Assembly: GCA_002495885.1 (NCBI GenBank)
Contig: DAHG01000033.1
Coordinates: 94,615 to 158,614 of the forward strand
Direction of reading: 5' to 3'
DNA length: 64,000 nucleotides
DNA from: Methanocellaceae archaeon UBA148
GTDB taxonomy: Archaea > Halobacteriota > UBA148
The notes beneath the pieces were generated by a model. The model was not told where the DNA came from and made no database searches. It saw only the letters and a list, made by a program, of their open reading frames with translations. Shown piece by piece: positions 34,268-43,462 of this stretch. The translations under genes were made by a program, and so were the position numbers. Numbering within the stretch: position 1 is the stretch's first letter; each line of letters starts with the position of its first letter.

Positions 34268-36151
34268 TCATTGAAGTACTGCCTTATCTAATGGGATGCC
34301 AACCTTGGTCTCAGAGGCAATTTTTTTGAGCCTTTTGAGCAAACCCGCTCGTCTCTTTCCGATCAGGCTGTGCTCCAAAACTTCTTCTATGGTGGAGACT
34401 GGGATGATCTTGATATCCTTCGCATATTTTTCCTCGATCAGCACATCCTTCTCATTGGACTTGGGTATCAAAACCGTCTTGATGCCTGCTTTTGCCGCCG
34501 CCTCTATCTTGTAGGTCACCCCCCCAACTGGGAGCACCTCCCCCCGGACTGAGAGAGAGCCTGTCATAGCCACACTTTGATCTATGGGAATCCCCTCTAG
34601 TGCAGATATGATCGCAGTTGCAACACTTATGCTTGCGGAATCCCCTTCAACCCCCTCATATGTGCCTATGAACTGGATGTGTATGTCTTTAGAGGATAGG
34701 TCATGTCCGCTAAATTTCTTGATAAACGCTGAGACGTTCTGCACCGCCTCTAGTGCTATCTCTTGAAGCAGACCGGTTGCTATCACTCTTCCTTCTTCTT
34801 TGGATTGCGCAGGAGTTATCTCCGCGACGATTGGAAGCACAACGCCCGGCTCGCCCATGATTGCAAGCCCGTTAACTCTGCCGATTTCCGCACCTTTATT
34901 CCTGAACATATCATAATCCTTTCTATGCTCAAGATACTGATCGGCAACTTGCTGTTCGACTGAGCGTGCTATCTTTTTAGCCCCGAAAACATGTTCAGCT
35001 GTAGTAAGTTCAGCATCTCCAGATATAGCCATATCGCCGGAAACCCTGATCAAGCCACCGAGATCTCTTAACTTGAGGGTTAACTGACCTCTCCGACCAG
35101 CTCTCCTCTGGGCTTCTCTAATGATTTCCCTGACTGCACCCCTCGTAAAATGAGGGATTTTTTTGTCCCTCTCCACTTCCTGAGCGACAAATCTGACCAA
35201 CTTTTGTCTGTTGGCAGGAGAGTCCTCCATATAATCCTGCATGTAAACTTCATAGCCGTATCCTTTTATTCTTGAGCGTAGAGCGGGATGCATGCCCTCG
35301 ACTGCATCAAGGTTACCTGCAATCACCATGACAAAATTACAGGGTACGGGGTCCGTCTTCACCATCGCTCCAGAGCTTCGCTCAGACTGGCCTGTAATGG
35401 GATACTCGCCTTCCTGCAAAGCAGTGAGTAGGTTCTGTTGAGATTCTATGTGTAGTGTGTTAATCTCGTCGATGAAAAGAACGCCTTTATGCGCCTTGTG
35501 GATTGCGCCCACCTCAACCCTCTCATGCGACGGAGTCTCTAGCCCCCCGCTCTGGAAAGGATCATGTCGTACATCTCCCAAAAGTGCGCCAGCATGCGCA
35601 CCGGTGGCATCAATATACGGGGCGGTATCCTTCCCTTCATTGGATACCAACAACTTGGGGATGTCCCTCTCTTCTCTGGGCGTAATATATCTGAGCGCGA
35701 TGAAAAGAAGTAGGGCGACTATGATACCCATCAACCACTCTCCTTGCATGAAGGCAAAAATCAAGATGGTCATGACGAGCAGCATATATAGCAGATTCCT
35801 CGTCTGGGCTTTCTTCTGGGCTTCCATTTTATGAGACTGTACTATCTGTTTCCCTTTCCCAGCTGGAATTGCCCTCACCTTTGGATTGTTGGTGTCCTCT
35901 GGATTGTTATATACCAGGATGTCCTGCAGCTCCTCTTTGGGTAGAAGTTCAGCCATGCCCTTCGCTAGCATCGATTTGCCTGTTCCGGGAGTGCCGATCA
36001 GCATTACATGTCTTCTCTGCTTAGCTGCCTTCTTGATTACTTCGACAGCCCTCTCTTGACCGATCACCTGATCGATTAGGAGTTCTGGCACTTTTATATC
36101 CTTAGTAGCCTCAAACTCTAGTCCACCAAAAATATCGTTTTCATCGCCCAT
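34268..36151 (-). CDS. lonB: Archaeal membrane Lon protease
   Basis: 627 residues. Walker A is GTPGTGKSM (about 53-61), two transmembrane helices are inserted at about 118-155, and Walker B is VLFIDEINTL. The protease dyad is Ser505 in EGDSASIS and Lys548 in VTYKIEAAAK, spaced 43 residues as in other LonB enzymes. It is an ATP-dependent, membrane-bound protease for protein quality control. Length and order are normal. It heads a two-gene unit with the radical SAM gene. Confidence 0.96.
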   Translation of the reverse strand: MGDENDIFGGLEFEATKDIKVPELLIDQVIGQERAVEVIKKAAKQRRHVMLIGTPGTGKSMLAKGMAELLPKEELQDILVYNNPEDTNNPKVRAIPAGKGKQIVQSHKMEAQKKAQTRNLLYMLLVMTILIFAFMQGEWLMGIIVALLLFIALRYITPREERDIPKLLVSNEGKDTAPYIDATGAHAGALLGDVRHDPFQSGGLETPSHERVEVGAIHKAHKGVLFIDEINTLHIESQQNLLTALQEGEYPITGQSERSSGAMVKTDPVPCNFVMVIAGNLDAVEGMHPALRSRIKGYGYEVYMQDYMEDSPANRQKLVRFVAQEVERDKKIPHFTRGAVREIIREAQRRAGRRGQLTLKLRDLGGLIRVSGDMAISGDAELTTAEHVFGAKKIARSVEQQVADQYLEHRKDYDMFRNKGAEIGRVNGLAIMGEPGVVLPIVAEITPAQSKEEGRVIATGLLQEIALEAVQNVSAFIKKFSGHDLSSKDIHIQFIGTYEGVEGDSASISVATAIISALEGIPIDQSVAMTGSLSVRGEVLPVGGVTYKIEAAAKAGIKTVLIPKSNEKDVLIEEKYAKDIKIIPVSTIEEVLEHSLIGKRRAGLLKRLKKIASETKVGIPLDKAVLQ

Positions 36152-36178
36152 ATTACCCTATAAAATGACATTCATGAC

Positions 36179-37492
36179 CTATAAATCTATCACATCTTCA
36201 AGGGCTAGCGTCAGCACATCAACGATCGCCGACATGGGGGGCGCATAGCAAGTTTCAGCCATCAGCATTTGCTGGGCAGTCATGCCGCTTTTGATCACAA
36301 GTGATAACGCATCTATCCTTTCCTTTGCCCCTTCTTCTGAGATGACCTGTGCGCCGATCAACCTTTTTTCAAAAAATAAAAGCTTTATGTTTATTTTCTT
36401 TGCCTCTGGATAATAGCTTGACCTTGTCAGTCCCTTTGCCTTTCCCTCGACAGGAGTAAGTTCCGCATTCTTTGCTACATTAGATGTCACTCCTACGGAT
36501 CCGACCTGAAGATCGCCCACCAAGCAGATGGTTGGATGGAGGACTGGACCAAACACCATACTTCCGCCGCAGACGTTCTCTGCCACCACTTTGGCTTGCA
36601 TCACCGCAGAACTACCCCGTGGACTAAGGCATGGGCGATTGGTTATGCAATTCATAACCTCAACACAATCACCTGCAGCATATACATTCTCTGCCACCCT
36701 CATGGCTGAGTCGACCTTAATTCCTTCTGTTTCGCCAACCCCTATGCCTGCCTGTCTTGAAAGACAAGTGCTTGGCATAGTTCCTGTACACAGTATTACC
36801 AAATCGGCTGTAACTACCTCTTTCCCGATGGTTACAAATTCTACGTTATCAGAGCCATTGATCGAGCCCAATGAAAAACCGGTCATCACTTTTACACCCA
36901 AATCCTCCAAATGGTTCTGTACGGGGGAGGCCATATCTGGATCCAGCATGCAAGGAAGCACATATGGGGCCTTCTCTACCACGGTTGTATCGATTCCAAC
37001 TTTGATAAATGCGGTGGCAATCTCAAGACCGGTTGGACCAGCCCCAACTATTACGGCCTTTTTTGCGTTATTCATGGCATCTTTAACTTTTTGGCCATCA
37101 TCAAGACTTCTGAGAATGTAAACGCCCTTTTTGTCGGTTCCGGGAATTTGTGGAATTAAAGAAAGAGAGCCAGTTGCTATTACCAGTTTATCATAACAGA
37201 ATTGCTTTCCATTTGCAATGATCGATTTGGAGGGCAAATCAATTGCGGTGACTTCTGTATTGGTTTGAACGTCAATGCACTGGTCTTTATAATTCTGAAC
37301 ATCGTGCATTATCAACTCTTCAAAGGACGAAACCTGGCCAGAAAGAACGAAAGGTATACCGCAGGGCGAATATGCTGTATGTTTGTCCTTGGTAAAAATG
37401 GTGATATCCATATCTGGGGCTTTTTTCCTGACATGCAAGGCTACGGAGGTCCCGGCGGTTCCACCACCAATGACTATGAGCTTTTCTGGCAT
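36179..37492 (-). CDS. FAD/NAD(P)-dependent oxidoreductase of the CoA-disulfide reductase / NADH oxidase type
   Basis: 437 residues. The N-terminal FAD motif is VIGGGTAGTSVALHVRKKAP; YSPCGIPFVLSG places the single redox-active Cys near residue 44, as in CoA-disulfide reductase and NADH oxidase. The NAD motif is VIVGAGPTGLEIATAF, and VYAAGDCVEV is the second FAD site. The dimerisation domain is complete. It may reduce CoA disulfide, polysulfide or oxygen; motifs do not distinguish these. The start is 27 bases from a palindromic TATA element shared with prs. Confidence 0.88.
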   Translation of the reverse strand: MPEKLIVIGGGTAGTSVALHVRKKAPDMDITIFTKDKHTAYSPCGIPFVLSGQVSSFEELIMHDVQNYKDQCIDVQTNTEVTAIDLPSKSIIANGKQFCYDKLVIATGSLSLIPQIPGTDKKGVYILRSLDDGQKVKDAMNNAKKAVIVGAGPTGLEIATAFIKVGIDTTVVEKAPYVLPCMLDPDMASPVQNHLEDLGVKVMTGFSLGSINGSDNVEFVTIGKEVVTADLVILCTGTMPSTCLSRQAGIGVGETEGIKVDSAMRVAENVYAAGDCVEVMNCITNRPCLSPRGSSAVMQAKVVAENVCGGSMVFGPVLHPTICLVGDLQVGSVGVTSNVAKNAELTPVEGKAKGLTRSSYYPEAKKINIKLLFFEKRLIGAQVISEEGAKERIDALSLVIKSGMTAQQMLMAETCYAPPMSAIVDVLTLALEDVIDL

Positions 37493-37518
37493 GATGTTAC
37501 CCTATCTATCAATTGCAA

Positions 37519-37530
37519 TATTTATAAATA
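37519..37530. promoter_or_regulatory. Palindromic TATA box shared by two divergent genes
   Basis: TATTTATAAATA is a perfect 12-bp palindrome in the 88-bp gap between the oxidoreductase and prs. It lies about 50 bp before the prs ATG, giving a short leader, and about 27 bp before the oxidoreductase ATG, which would make that transcript nearly leaderless. Confidence 0.5.
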
Positions 37531-37580
37531 AGACTGCTGATGAAATCTTTTTAATAAGGGTAAAACAATTACATCATGAC

Positions 37581-38420
37581 ATGATGAAGATTATTGGTGG
37601 ACCTGCATCTCAATTACTCGCAGCTAGGGTTGCATCTGAGTTGGAATGTGAGCTTGCTTTGGCAGAATATAAGCGATTTCCTGATGGTGAATCATACGTA
37701 CGCGTGTTGGATGAAATCGATGATGTGGTCATCATCCAAAGTATGGTTTCTGATGAAGACCTGATCTACTTATTGCAATTGATCGATGCATGCAGTGAAG
37801 CATCCGTTAGGGTGGTCATTCCTTATTTTGGATATGCTCGCCAAGGTAGACGATTCCAACCTGGTGAGGCTATCAGTGCAAAGGTCATGGCAAAAACGAT
37901 TGAGGCAGAGGAAATTTTAACGGTAAACATTCATGACCCCCCTGTCTTAGATTACTTCAGCGTAAAAGTACGGGATTTAGATGCAGCGCCGTTGATCGGC
38001 GAATATATGCAATCGCTGGATCTCCAAAAACCGATCTTCATAGCACCAGATGAATTTGCGGGATCATTGGCAAGATCGGTTGCATCCAAGCTAGGTGCGG
38101 ATTATGATGTGCTGGAGAAAAAAAGGCTGAGCGGAGATCACGTGGAGATAAAGGCGAAACATCTGGATGTAGCGAACAGAGACGTAATAATTATCGACGA
38201 CATGGTCTCCACTGGAGGTACTATGTCTGAGGCAATAGAACTACTCCGAAGGCAAAAATCCAAGGATGTTTATGTCGCTTGCGTACATCCCGTCTTGGCC
38301 ATGAATGCCGTTTGTAGGTTGTTCAAAGCAGGCGTAAAGGAAATCATTGCGACGGATACCATTGAGAGCGGGATCAGCATCATCAGCGTTGCACCTCTGA
38401 TCGCTGGAGCTTTGAAGTGA
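37581..38420 (+). CDS. prs: Ribose-phosphate pyrophosphokinase
   Basis: 279 residues from ATG 37581 (next codon is also ATG). RFPDGESYVRV binds ATP, FGYARQGRRFQPGEAISA is the flexible catalytic region, and the PRPP-binding loop is DDMVSTGGTM. It makes PRPP from ribose-5-phosphate for nucleotides, His and Trp. Length matches archaeal class III-like enzymes. Long open frame upstream of 37581 has no protein-like composition. Confidence 0.95.
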   Translation: MMKIIGGPASQLLAARVASELECELALAEYKRFPDGESYVRVLDEIDDVVIIQSMVSDEDLIYLLQLIDACSEASVRVVIPYFGYARQGRRFQPGEAISAKVMAKTIEAEEILTVNIHDPPVLDYFSVKVRDLDAAPLIGEYMQSLDLQKPIFIAPDEFAGSLARSVASKLGADYDVLEKKRLSGDHVEIKAKHLDVANRDVIIIDDMVSTGGTMSEAIELLRRQKSKDVYVACVHPVLAMNAVCRLFKAGVKEIIATDTIESGISIISVAPLIAGALK

Positions 38421-38862
38421 TGCGCAGCAGATCGATAGATTTTTTTGTCAAATTTAATAAATAAATAGAGGCCGAAATCGTAAAAAGTTTCGGCATAGTA
38501 GAAATGGTCATAATTTTGCTAGAGGCATCTGCAGGGGTTTAATTAGAATTCGATAGTGCTCACTTCACTAGCCTGTTCCCAAAGGGGTTTTTCAGCTGCT
38601 AAGAAATGGCGAACTTGCTGAAAATGGCGAATTTTTGAGCACCATCGAGATAGTTCTTGCATCACTCGTGATGGATGGATAACATGTGTTTTTATTCCTC
38701 TGAAACTTTGGCGAACTTGGACCCATTCTAACTAACTGCCCTGTAATTCAAAAAAGTTGTTATAATTAATCTCTTTGTATTGACCATAACCCTATTGTCA
38801 AATTATTGGTTAGAATAAATGGAAATATAAATAAATGCAAAATAAATTTTAGGATCGATCTG
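38421..38862. repeat. Intergenic region with three GGCGAA repeats upstream of rtcA
   Basis: No gene is seen in 440 bp. AATGGCGAACTTGCTGA (38605-38621) and AATGGCGAATTTTTGA (38623-38638) are tandem; TTTGGCGAACTTGG recurs at 38707-38720. These lie 140-260 bp before rtcA and could bind a regulator. The last 60 bases before rtcA are AT-rich with TATA-like stretches. Confidence 0.35.
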
Positions 38863-39867
38863 ATGTTAGAAATAGACGGCTCATATGGGGAGGGTGGGGG
38901 TCAAATCCTTAGGACAACCCTCGCACTGTCAGCAGTTACTGGGAGACCAGTTTACATTAAGAACATCAGGGCAAAAAGGCCAAAACCTGGATTGGCTGCT
39001 CAACATTTGGAGGCATTAAGGTGCATCGCATTGCTCACAGATGCTGATGTTAGTGGATTAAAATTAGGATCCACCGAGTTGACATTCTATCCGAAGGAGA
39101 TTAAAAGCGGGGAATATGATATCGATATTGGCACTGCAGGCAGCATAACTCTTCTCTTGCAATGCCTGATGCCAGCGGCAGTTAGAATTAAAGATTCAAT
39201 TTCGCTTAACCTAAGGGGTGGCACGGACGTCGCATGGAGTCCACCCATTGACTATCTCAGATATGTAATGCTACCCACGATAGCCAAGATGGGATATTGC
39301 GCTCATATCGATTTGATCAGGAGAGGGTATTACCCAAGGGGCGGGGGATTAGTGAAGGCAGTTATATATCCCTCCGCTCTTAGTGGGGTTGTGCTACAGG
39401 GGGGGGACATCGAAATTAAGGGCGTTTCCCACTGCTCGAGACTGCCAGAGCATGTTGCAATGAGACAGGCAATATCGGCAAAAGAAGTGTTAGTAGAAGG
39501 GGGATATGATGCACAAATATCCACGGAATTTAGCCAAAATAATTCCACTGGCAGTGGTATTACACTATGGTGCCCTGGAATGGGGGGGAGCTCACTTGGT
39601 GAAAGGGGTAAACCCGCTGAAGAGGTTGGAAGAGAGGCTGCAAGAGCTCTTCTGGATGAATTAAGATCTGGTGCAAGCACTGATGTACATCTAGCGGATC
39701 AGTTGATACCCTATATGGCCTTGGCCAATGGAGAATGCTCTCTCACCACGAGACTCCTAACATCACATGCAAGAACAAATATCTGGGTGGTTGAAAGATT
39801 CTTGGATTTTAAATTTAAGATAGGGGGTAAAACGGGGAAAAATGATTTTGTTTGTATTAGGAAATGA
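38863..39867 (+). CDS. rtcA: RNA 3'-terminal phosphate cyclase
   Basis: 334 residues from ATG 38863, where the family start (LEIDGSYGEGGGQILRTTLALS) begins. The motif RAKRPKPGLAAQHL and the region around residue 300 (HLADQLIPYMALA) with the catalytic His are present. It converts RNA 3'-phosphates to 2',3'-cyclic phosphates with ATP. Its 3' end overlaps by 11 bp the RNA 2'-phosphotransferase gene on the other strand, so two RNA-end-processing genes face each other. Confidence 0.95.
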   Translation: MLEIDGSYGEGGGQILRTTLALSAVTGRPVYIKNIRAKRPKPGLAAQHLEALRCIALLTDADVSGLKLGSTELTFYPKEIKSGEYDIDIGTAGSITLLLQCLMPAAVRIKDSISLNLRGGTDVAWSPPIDYLRYVMLPTIAKMGYCAHIDLIRRGYYPRGGGLVKAVIYPSALSGVVLQGGDIEIKGVSHCSRLPEHVAMRQAISAKEVLVEGGYDAQISTEFSQNNSTGSGITLWCPGMGGSSLGERGKPAEEVGREAARALLDELRSGASTDVHLADQLIPYMALANGECSLTTRLLTSHARTNIWVVERFLDFKFKIGGKTGKNDFVCIRK

Positions 39868-40495
39868 TCTCCAGAAATTCTGGTGGAATGCTATCTGATA
39901 TGCAAATTTGATCGTTGACTTTCATCATCTTGATCCCTTGGGATTGGGCGTTTTGCGCATCGATTATTATTACCACGGGCTGATCAGTCCTAAATTTTGC
40001 GACCCTGATAGCCTCATCGAAAGAGGTGCTCAGGTGAACATATCTTTGACCGACGGACTTCAGTCCAATATCCATGATCCTGCCTGCCTCCTCCATGGTC
40101 GTCCCATAATACAATTCCAACAACTCGTTTTCTGGAAAGTCTAGATCCACATTGACAGAATGGGCATACTTAGCTCGAATCCTTTCTCCACTTAGCTCGT
40201 ATCTACCTTTAACATCAGACTCTATCAATGCAAATAAATGCTCCATGTGAAACCATCGGTACTTGGCCTCTATTGCACTGATTAGTTGGTTTACATCCAC
40301 CCATCCCTGCTTGTCCATATTCAGACCTAGCTCGTGGGGAAAGTGCCTTAAGGCGCCAGATACCATCTTTCCAAGACTGGTTACCTTGGTTTCGTCTAGG
40401 ACAAAACTTCCAGGGTTTCCGCACTCGCATGTTTCCCCCCTAAAATAACCATGCTTGATACACATTCTTATCTGTCCACTTTCCATATTACTCAC
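39857..40495 (-). CDS. kptA: RNA 2'-phosphotransferase
   Basis: 212 residues. An N-terminal Cys/His region (CIKHGYFRGETCECG) resembles the zinc element of archaeal KptA. The core has LGKMVSGALRHFPHELGLNMDKQGW, ending with the Arg-His that bind the substrate, and YYGTTMEEAGRIMDIGLKSVGQRYVHLS, which holds the second His and Arg of the Tpt1/KptA active site (quoted in part). It removes a 2'-phosphate from RNA to NAD+. Partners are not needed. It converges with rtcA. Confidence 0.92.
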   Translation of the reverse strand: MSNMESGQIRMCIKHGYFRGETCECGNPGSFVLDETKVTSLGKMVSGALRHFPHELGLNMDKQGWVDVNQLISAIEAKYRWFHMEHLFALIESDVKGRYELSGERIRAKYAHSVNVDLDFPENELLELYYGTTMEEAGRIMDIGLKSVGQRYVHLSTSFDEAIRVAKFRTDQPVVIIIDAQNAQSQGIKMMKVNDQICISDSIPPEFLEIIS

Positions 40496-40650
40496 CTCGC
40501 TTTGTGAATACCTCTCCCGTTGCTAGTATCTCTTCTACTTATACCGCCAGTATTTTAAAATCTTTTCGGAGTAGATGTAACTAAACAATACCCCCATAAT
40601 ATTAATCACAAAGCTCTCATAGCAGAAATAATTGACGTAACAATGCATTT

Positions 40651-40770
40651 ATGGGAGCGCTCAGAGTAAAATTTACTTTAGTGAGGACATACCGAGACAG
40701 CTCGAAGGAGAGCAGAGATTTAACACAACACCTAAAAATAGCAATTGTGAACACATTGACATCCATCTAA
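40651..40770 (+). CDS. 39-residue ORF, uncertain
   Basis: ATG 40651 to TAA 40770 encodes MGALRVKFTLVRTYRDSSKE and 19 more residues with a normal mix of charged and hydrophobic residues. There is no clear ribosome-binding site and no family I recognise. It may be part of the same decayed locus as the downstream fragments. Confidence 0.25.
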   Translation: MGALRVKFTLVRTYRDSSKESRDLTQHLKIAIVNTLTSI

Positions 40771-40904
40771 ATAAAACATAAACGATAGAGGACTATTCTA
40801 TAGGGAAAATAGCATCTGTGATTCGGTTCTCCTGCTAGGAGACGGTACGGAAACCATCTATATATAAATATAAAGAAAACGGATGTGGATTAAGTTCTGT
40901 ATAA

Positions 40905-41185
40905 CTAAAGTCATTTTCTGTCGAAGTCCATTTTACTGGAAAGCTGACTTCAGAACGAAAAATAGTTCTATATCATTTGAAGAAATTTGAAGAAACAGAG
41001 AAATATTATGCATTTCACTTGTTTATATTATAGGTAAATGAACTAATAAGATTCTAAAATATTTCAGAAAATGTGAGAGCTTTGAGCATCTTGTTTACCA
41101 AGTGACCATTGACTCTAGAAAGCATTCACGGCCGAAGGATAGGATCATATTGCTTAGAAAATACTTAAGAGATTTTATCGATTAG
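40905..41185 (+). pseudogene. Possible frameshifted gene remnant upstream of glmM
   Basis: Two adjoining frames read like protein. Frame one (40905-41033) gives SVEVHFTGKLTSERKIVLYH and KKFEETEKYYAFHLFIL; frame two (41042-41185) gives KYFRKCESFEHLVYQVTIDS and RKHSRPKDRIILLRKYLRDF. Neither has a proper start. Joining them needs one shift around 41033. The gene family is not recognised. Chance cannot be ruled out, but the run of charged and aromatic residues is unlike random AT-rich DNA. Confidence 0.3.
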
Positions 41186-41216
41186 GGTTAAACGTATTAA
41201 TCATGGAAACAATAAT

Positions 41217-42554
41217 ATGAACTCAATTATGAAACAAATTTTTGGAACAGACGGTGTGAGAGGCATCGTAAACAAGGAGTTAACGCCAAAACTTGCTCTA
41301 GAGTTATGCATGAGTCTTGGGACTTTCATAGATGGCGGAGGAGTTGCGATAGGGAGGGACACAAGAATATCGGGCGAGATGTTCAAGAATGCTGCGATAT
41401 CTGGCTTATTGGCAACAGGCTGCAAAGTGGTAGACCTAGGAATTGCCCCCACGCCAGCTATCGACTACTATGTGAGAGATGAGATGGATGCTGGTATCAT
41501 CATAACTGCATCTCATAACCCAAGGGAATACAATGGCTTGAAATTTATAGCGAGGGATGGTATTGGGTTCAACAGAGAAGAGGAAAGAAAAATAGAAAAA
41601 ATATATAACGAAAAGAATTTCAGAAATGCCGAATGGGATGGTACTGGGGCTCTATCTACAAATGATGCGATCCAAAGATACAAAGATGGGATCAAAAAAC
41701 TTGTCAACGTGGAGAAAATACAAAAAAGGAATTTCAAGGTAGTCGTCGACACTGGCTGTGGTGCCGGAGGCATTGTTACGCCTTCGTTATTAAGAGAACT
41801 GGGCTGCACTGTGATCACGTTGAACGCACAGTTGGATGGGACCTTCCCCAAAAGACCCCCAGAACCAACCGGTGAAGTCCTCGGAGATCTGATTACACTG
41901 GTGAAACGGAGTGGTGCAGACCTGGGGGTGGCGCATGATGGTGATGCCGATAGAGTGGTTTTCGTGGATGAGAATGGCTCTTTCGTGAGTGAAGACGTAT
42001 CGCTCGCAATATGCGCAAAAGATGCATTGCAAGAGAGGAAAGGTATTGTCGTGACTCCAGTGAGTTCGTCGTTATGCGTTAAAGATGTCGTAGAGCAATA
42101 TGGTGGCAATTTGGTTTGGACGCCCATAGGGAGCATCCACGTAGCGAGGAAAATGATCGAACTGGGGGCAGTATTCGGTGGAGAGGGAAACGGTGGACTG
42201 ATATTTCCCAAGCACCAATACTGCAGAGATGGAGCCATGGCAGTCGCAAAGGTACTTGAAATGATTTGTGAAAAGAGGATGTCCCAGCTTGTTGAAGAAA
42301 TACCACGCTACTATAACGTGAAGAAGAAAGTGAAAGTCATCGACAAAGAGGGCGTGATGGAGACGGTCTTAGGTAAGCTCAAGAATAACATAGATGCAAC
42401 GGATGGGGTTAAAATTTGGTATGAGGAGGGATGGGTATTGATCAGGCCCTCTGGAACCGAGCCCATCATTCGAATATATGCAGAATCCAAGTCCAAGGAA
42501 AGAGTGAACGAGCTTGCTCAGGACGGCATCAATCTGATCAAACAAGTGAGCTGA
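41217..42554 (+). CDS. glmM: Phosphoglucosamine / phosphohexomutase
   Basis: 445 residues; ATG 41229 (four codons later) is an equally good start. FGTDGVRGIVN opens the protein, TASHNPREYNGLK holds the phosphoserine, DGDADRVVFVD binds the metal, and GEGNGG selects the sugar; RPSGTEPIIRIYAES binds the phosphate. These point to phosphoglucosamine mutase, though archaeal enzymes often also use phosphomannose or glucose. It is directly followed (stop then ATG) by the epimerase gene, so the two likely supply nucleotide sugars for glycans. Confidence 0.93.
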   Translation: MNSIMKQIFGTDGVRGIVNKELTPKLALELCMSLGTFIDGGGVAIGRDTRISGEMFKNAAISGLLATGCKVVDLGIAPTPAIDYYVRDEMDAGIIITASHNPREYNGLKFIARDGIGFNREEERKIEKIYNEKNFRNAEWDGTGALSTNDAIQRYKDGIKKLVNVEKIQKRNFKVVVDTGCGAGGIVTPSLLRELGCTVITLNAQLDGTFPKRPPEPTGEVLGDLITLVKRSGADLGVAHDGDADRVVFVDENGSFVSEDVSLAICAKDALQERKGIVVTPVSSSLCVKDVVEQYGGNLVWTPIGSIHVARKMIELGAVFGGEGNGGLIFPKHQYCRDGAMAVAKVLEMICEKRMSQLVEEIPRYYNVKKKVKVIDKEGVMETVLGKLKNNIDATDGVKIWYEEGWVLIRPSGTEPIIRIYAESKSKERVNELAQDGINLIKQVS

Positions 42555-43451
42555 ATGTTGTCAAAAATAATGGTCACAGGATGCAGTGGGTTCATCGGCA
42601 CCCATTTGGTCAAGAGACTTATAGATAACGGTTTTCAAGTGACCGGATATGATCTGAACGCATCATTAATCAGAGATCGCAATTTTAGCCTCGTAAGGGG
42701 AGACATACTCGATATAGAAAAATTGCGGGATAGCATGAAAGGTTGTAAAAGCGTATTTCATCTGGCTGCGCAGACAAAAGTCCCAGAATCAACTAAGGAT
42801 CCCCTTGCAGATTTCAAAACAAATTCAGAAGGAACTTTTAACGTTCTTTCCATAGCCCAAGAGCATAATGCAAAAGTGATATATGCATCGACATCCACGG
42901 TTTATGGTGCTGCTGAGATGCCAACCAAAGAATCACACCAGTTGCGACCGGTATCTTTCTACGGTACATCAAAGGCGGCAGGAGATATGTACTGTTCTGC
43001 TTTTAACAGCACATTTGATTTAGATACAATAGTTCTTCGAATCTTCAACGCATATGGTCCAGGTAATGGAAAGGGCGTGATGTATGACTTGTTCAAGAAG
43101 TTGGAACTTGATCCAACGCACTTGGAGATTATAGGGACCGGATTACAAAAGAAGGATTACGTGTACATCGATGACGCCGTGGAGGCTTTCATGACCGCAT
43201 ATGAGAAGGGGGCATCAGGCGAAGCATACAATGTCGGTAGCGGCGTCTCCACGACAGTTAATGATATAGCAGGGATTATTTTTGATACCTTGAATGTTTG
43301 CCCCAAAACAACGTACACTGGGGAGTCTTGGATGGGAGATGTTGAATCATCCCTGGCAGATCTCTCAAAATTAAAAAAATTAGGATGGCACCCAAAGGTC
43401 AGTATAAAAGAAGGGATTGAAAAAGTGTATGAGTGGATACAGCTAATCTGA
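42555..43451 (+). CDS. NAD-dependent sugar-nucleotide epimerase/dehydratase
   Basis: 298 residues. VTGCSGFIGTHLVKRL is the NAD-binding motif, ASTSTVYG holds the catalytic Ser/Thr, and YGTSKAAG is the YxxxK. The C-terminal part has GxxSSLADLSKLKKLGWHPK, as in extended SDR enzymes acting on UDP- or GDP-sugars (GalE-like). Start ATG follows the glmM stop with no gap. Substrate probably UDP-glucose or UDP-GlcNAc; not determined. It would serve surface glycan synthesis together with GlmM. Confidence 0.9.
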   Translation: MLSKIMVTGCSGFIGTHLVKRLIDNGFQVTGYDLNASLIRDRNFSLVRGDILDIEKLRDSMKGCKSVFHLAAQTKVPESTKDPLADFKTNSEGTFNVLSIAQEHNAKVIYASTSTVYGAAEMPTKESHQLRPVSFYGTSKAAGDMYCSAFNSTFDLDTIVLRIFNAYGPGNGKGVMYDLFKKLELDPTHLEIIGTGLQKKDYVYIDDAVEAFMTAYEKGASGEAYNVGSGVSTTVNDIAGIIFDTLNVCPKTTYTGESWMGDVESSLADLSKLKKLGWHPKVSIKEGIEKVYEWIQLI

Positions 43452-43462
43452 TCTTATCTTTT

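Larger units (their letters stand above)
40496..41216. other. Long non-coding stretch with coding-like fragments
   Basis: 721 bp between kptA and glmM. It holds a 39-codon ORF (40651-40770), a perfect hairpin TCTCCTGCTAGGAGA (about 40827-40841), TATA-rich DNA near 40858 and two protein-like frames at 40905-41185. Nothing else is supported. Confidence 0.4.

Noticed and set aside
37383..37580. Upstream extension of prs
   Set aside because: The extra residues have no homology to the family and run through the divergent promoter and the oxidoreductase start.
41513..42238. 241-codon frame antisense to glmM
   Set aside because: It lies wholly inside glmM, whose catalytic motifs are intact, and has Ser/Pro-rich shadow composition.
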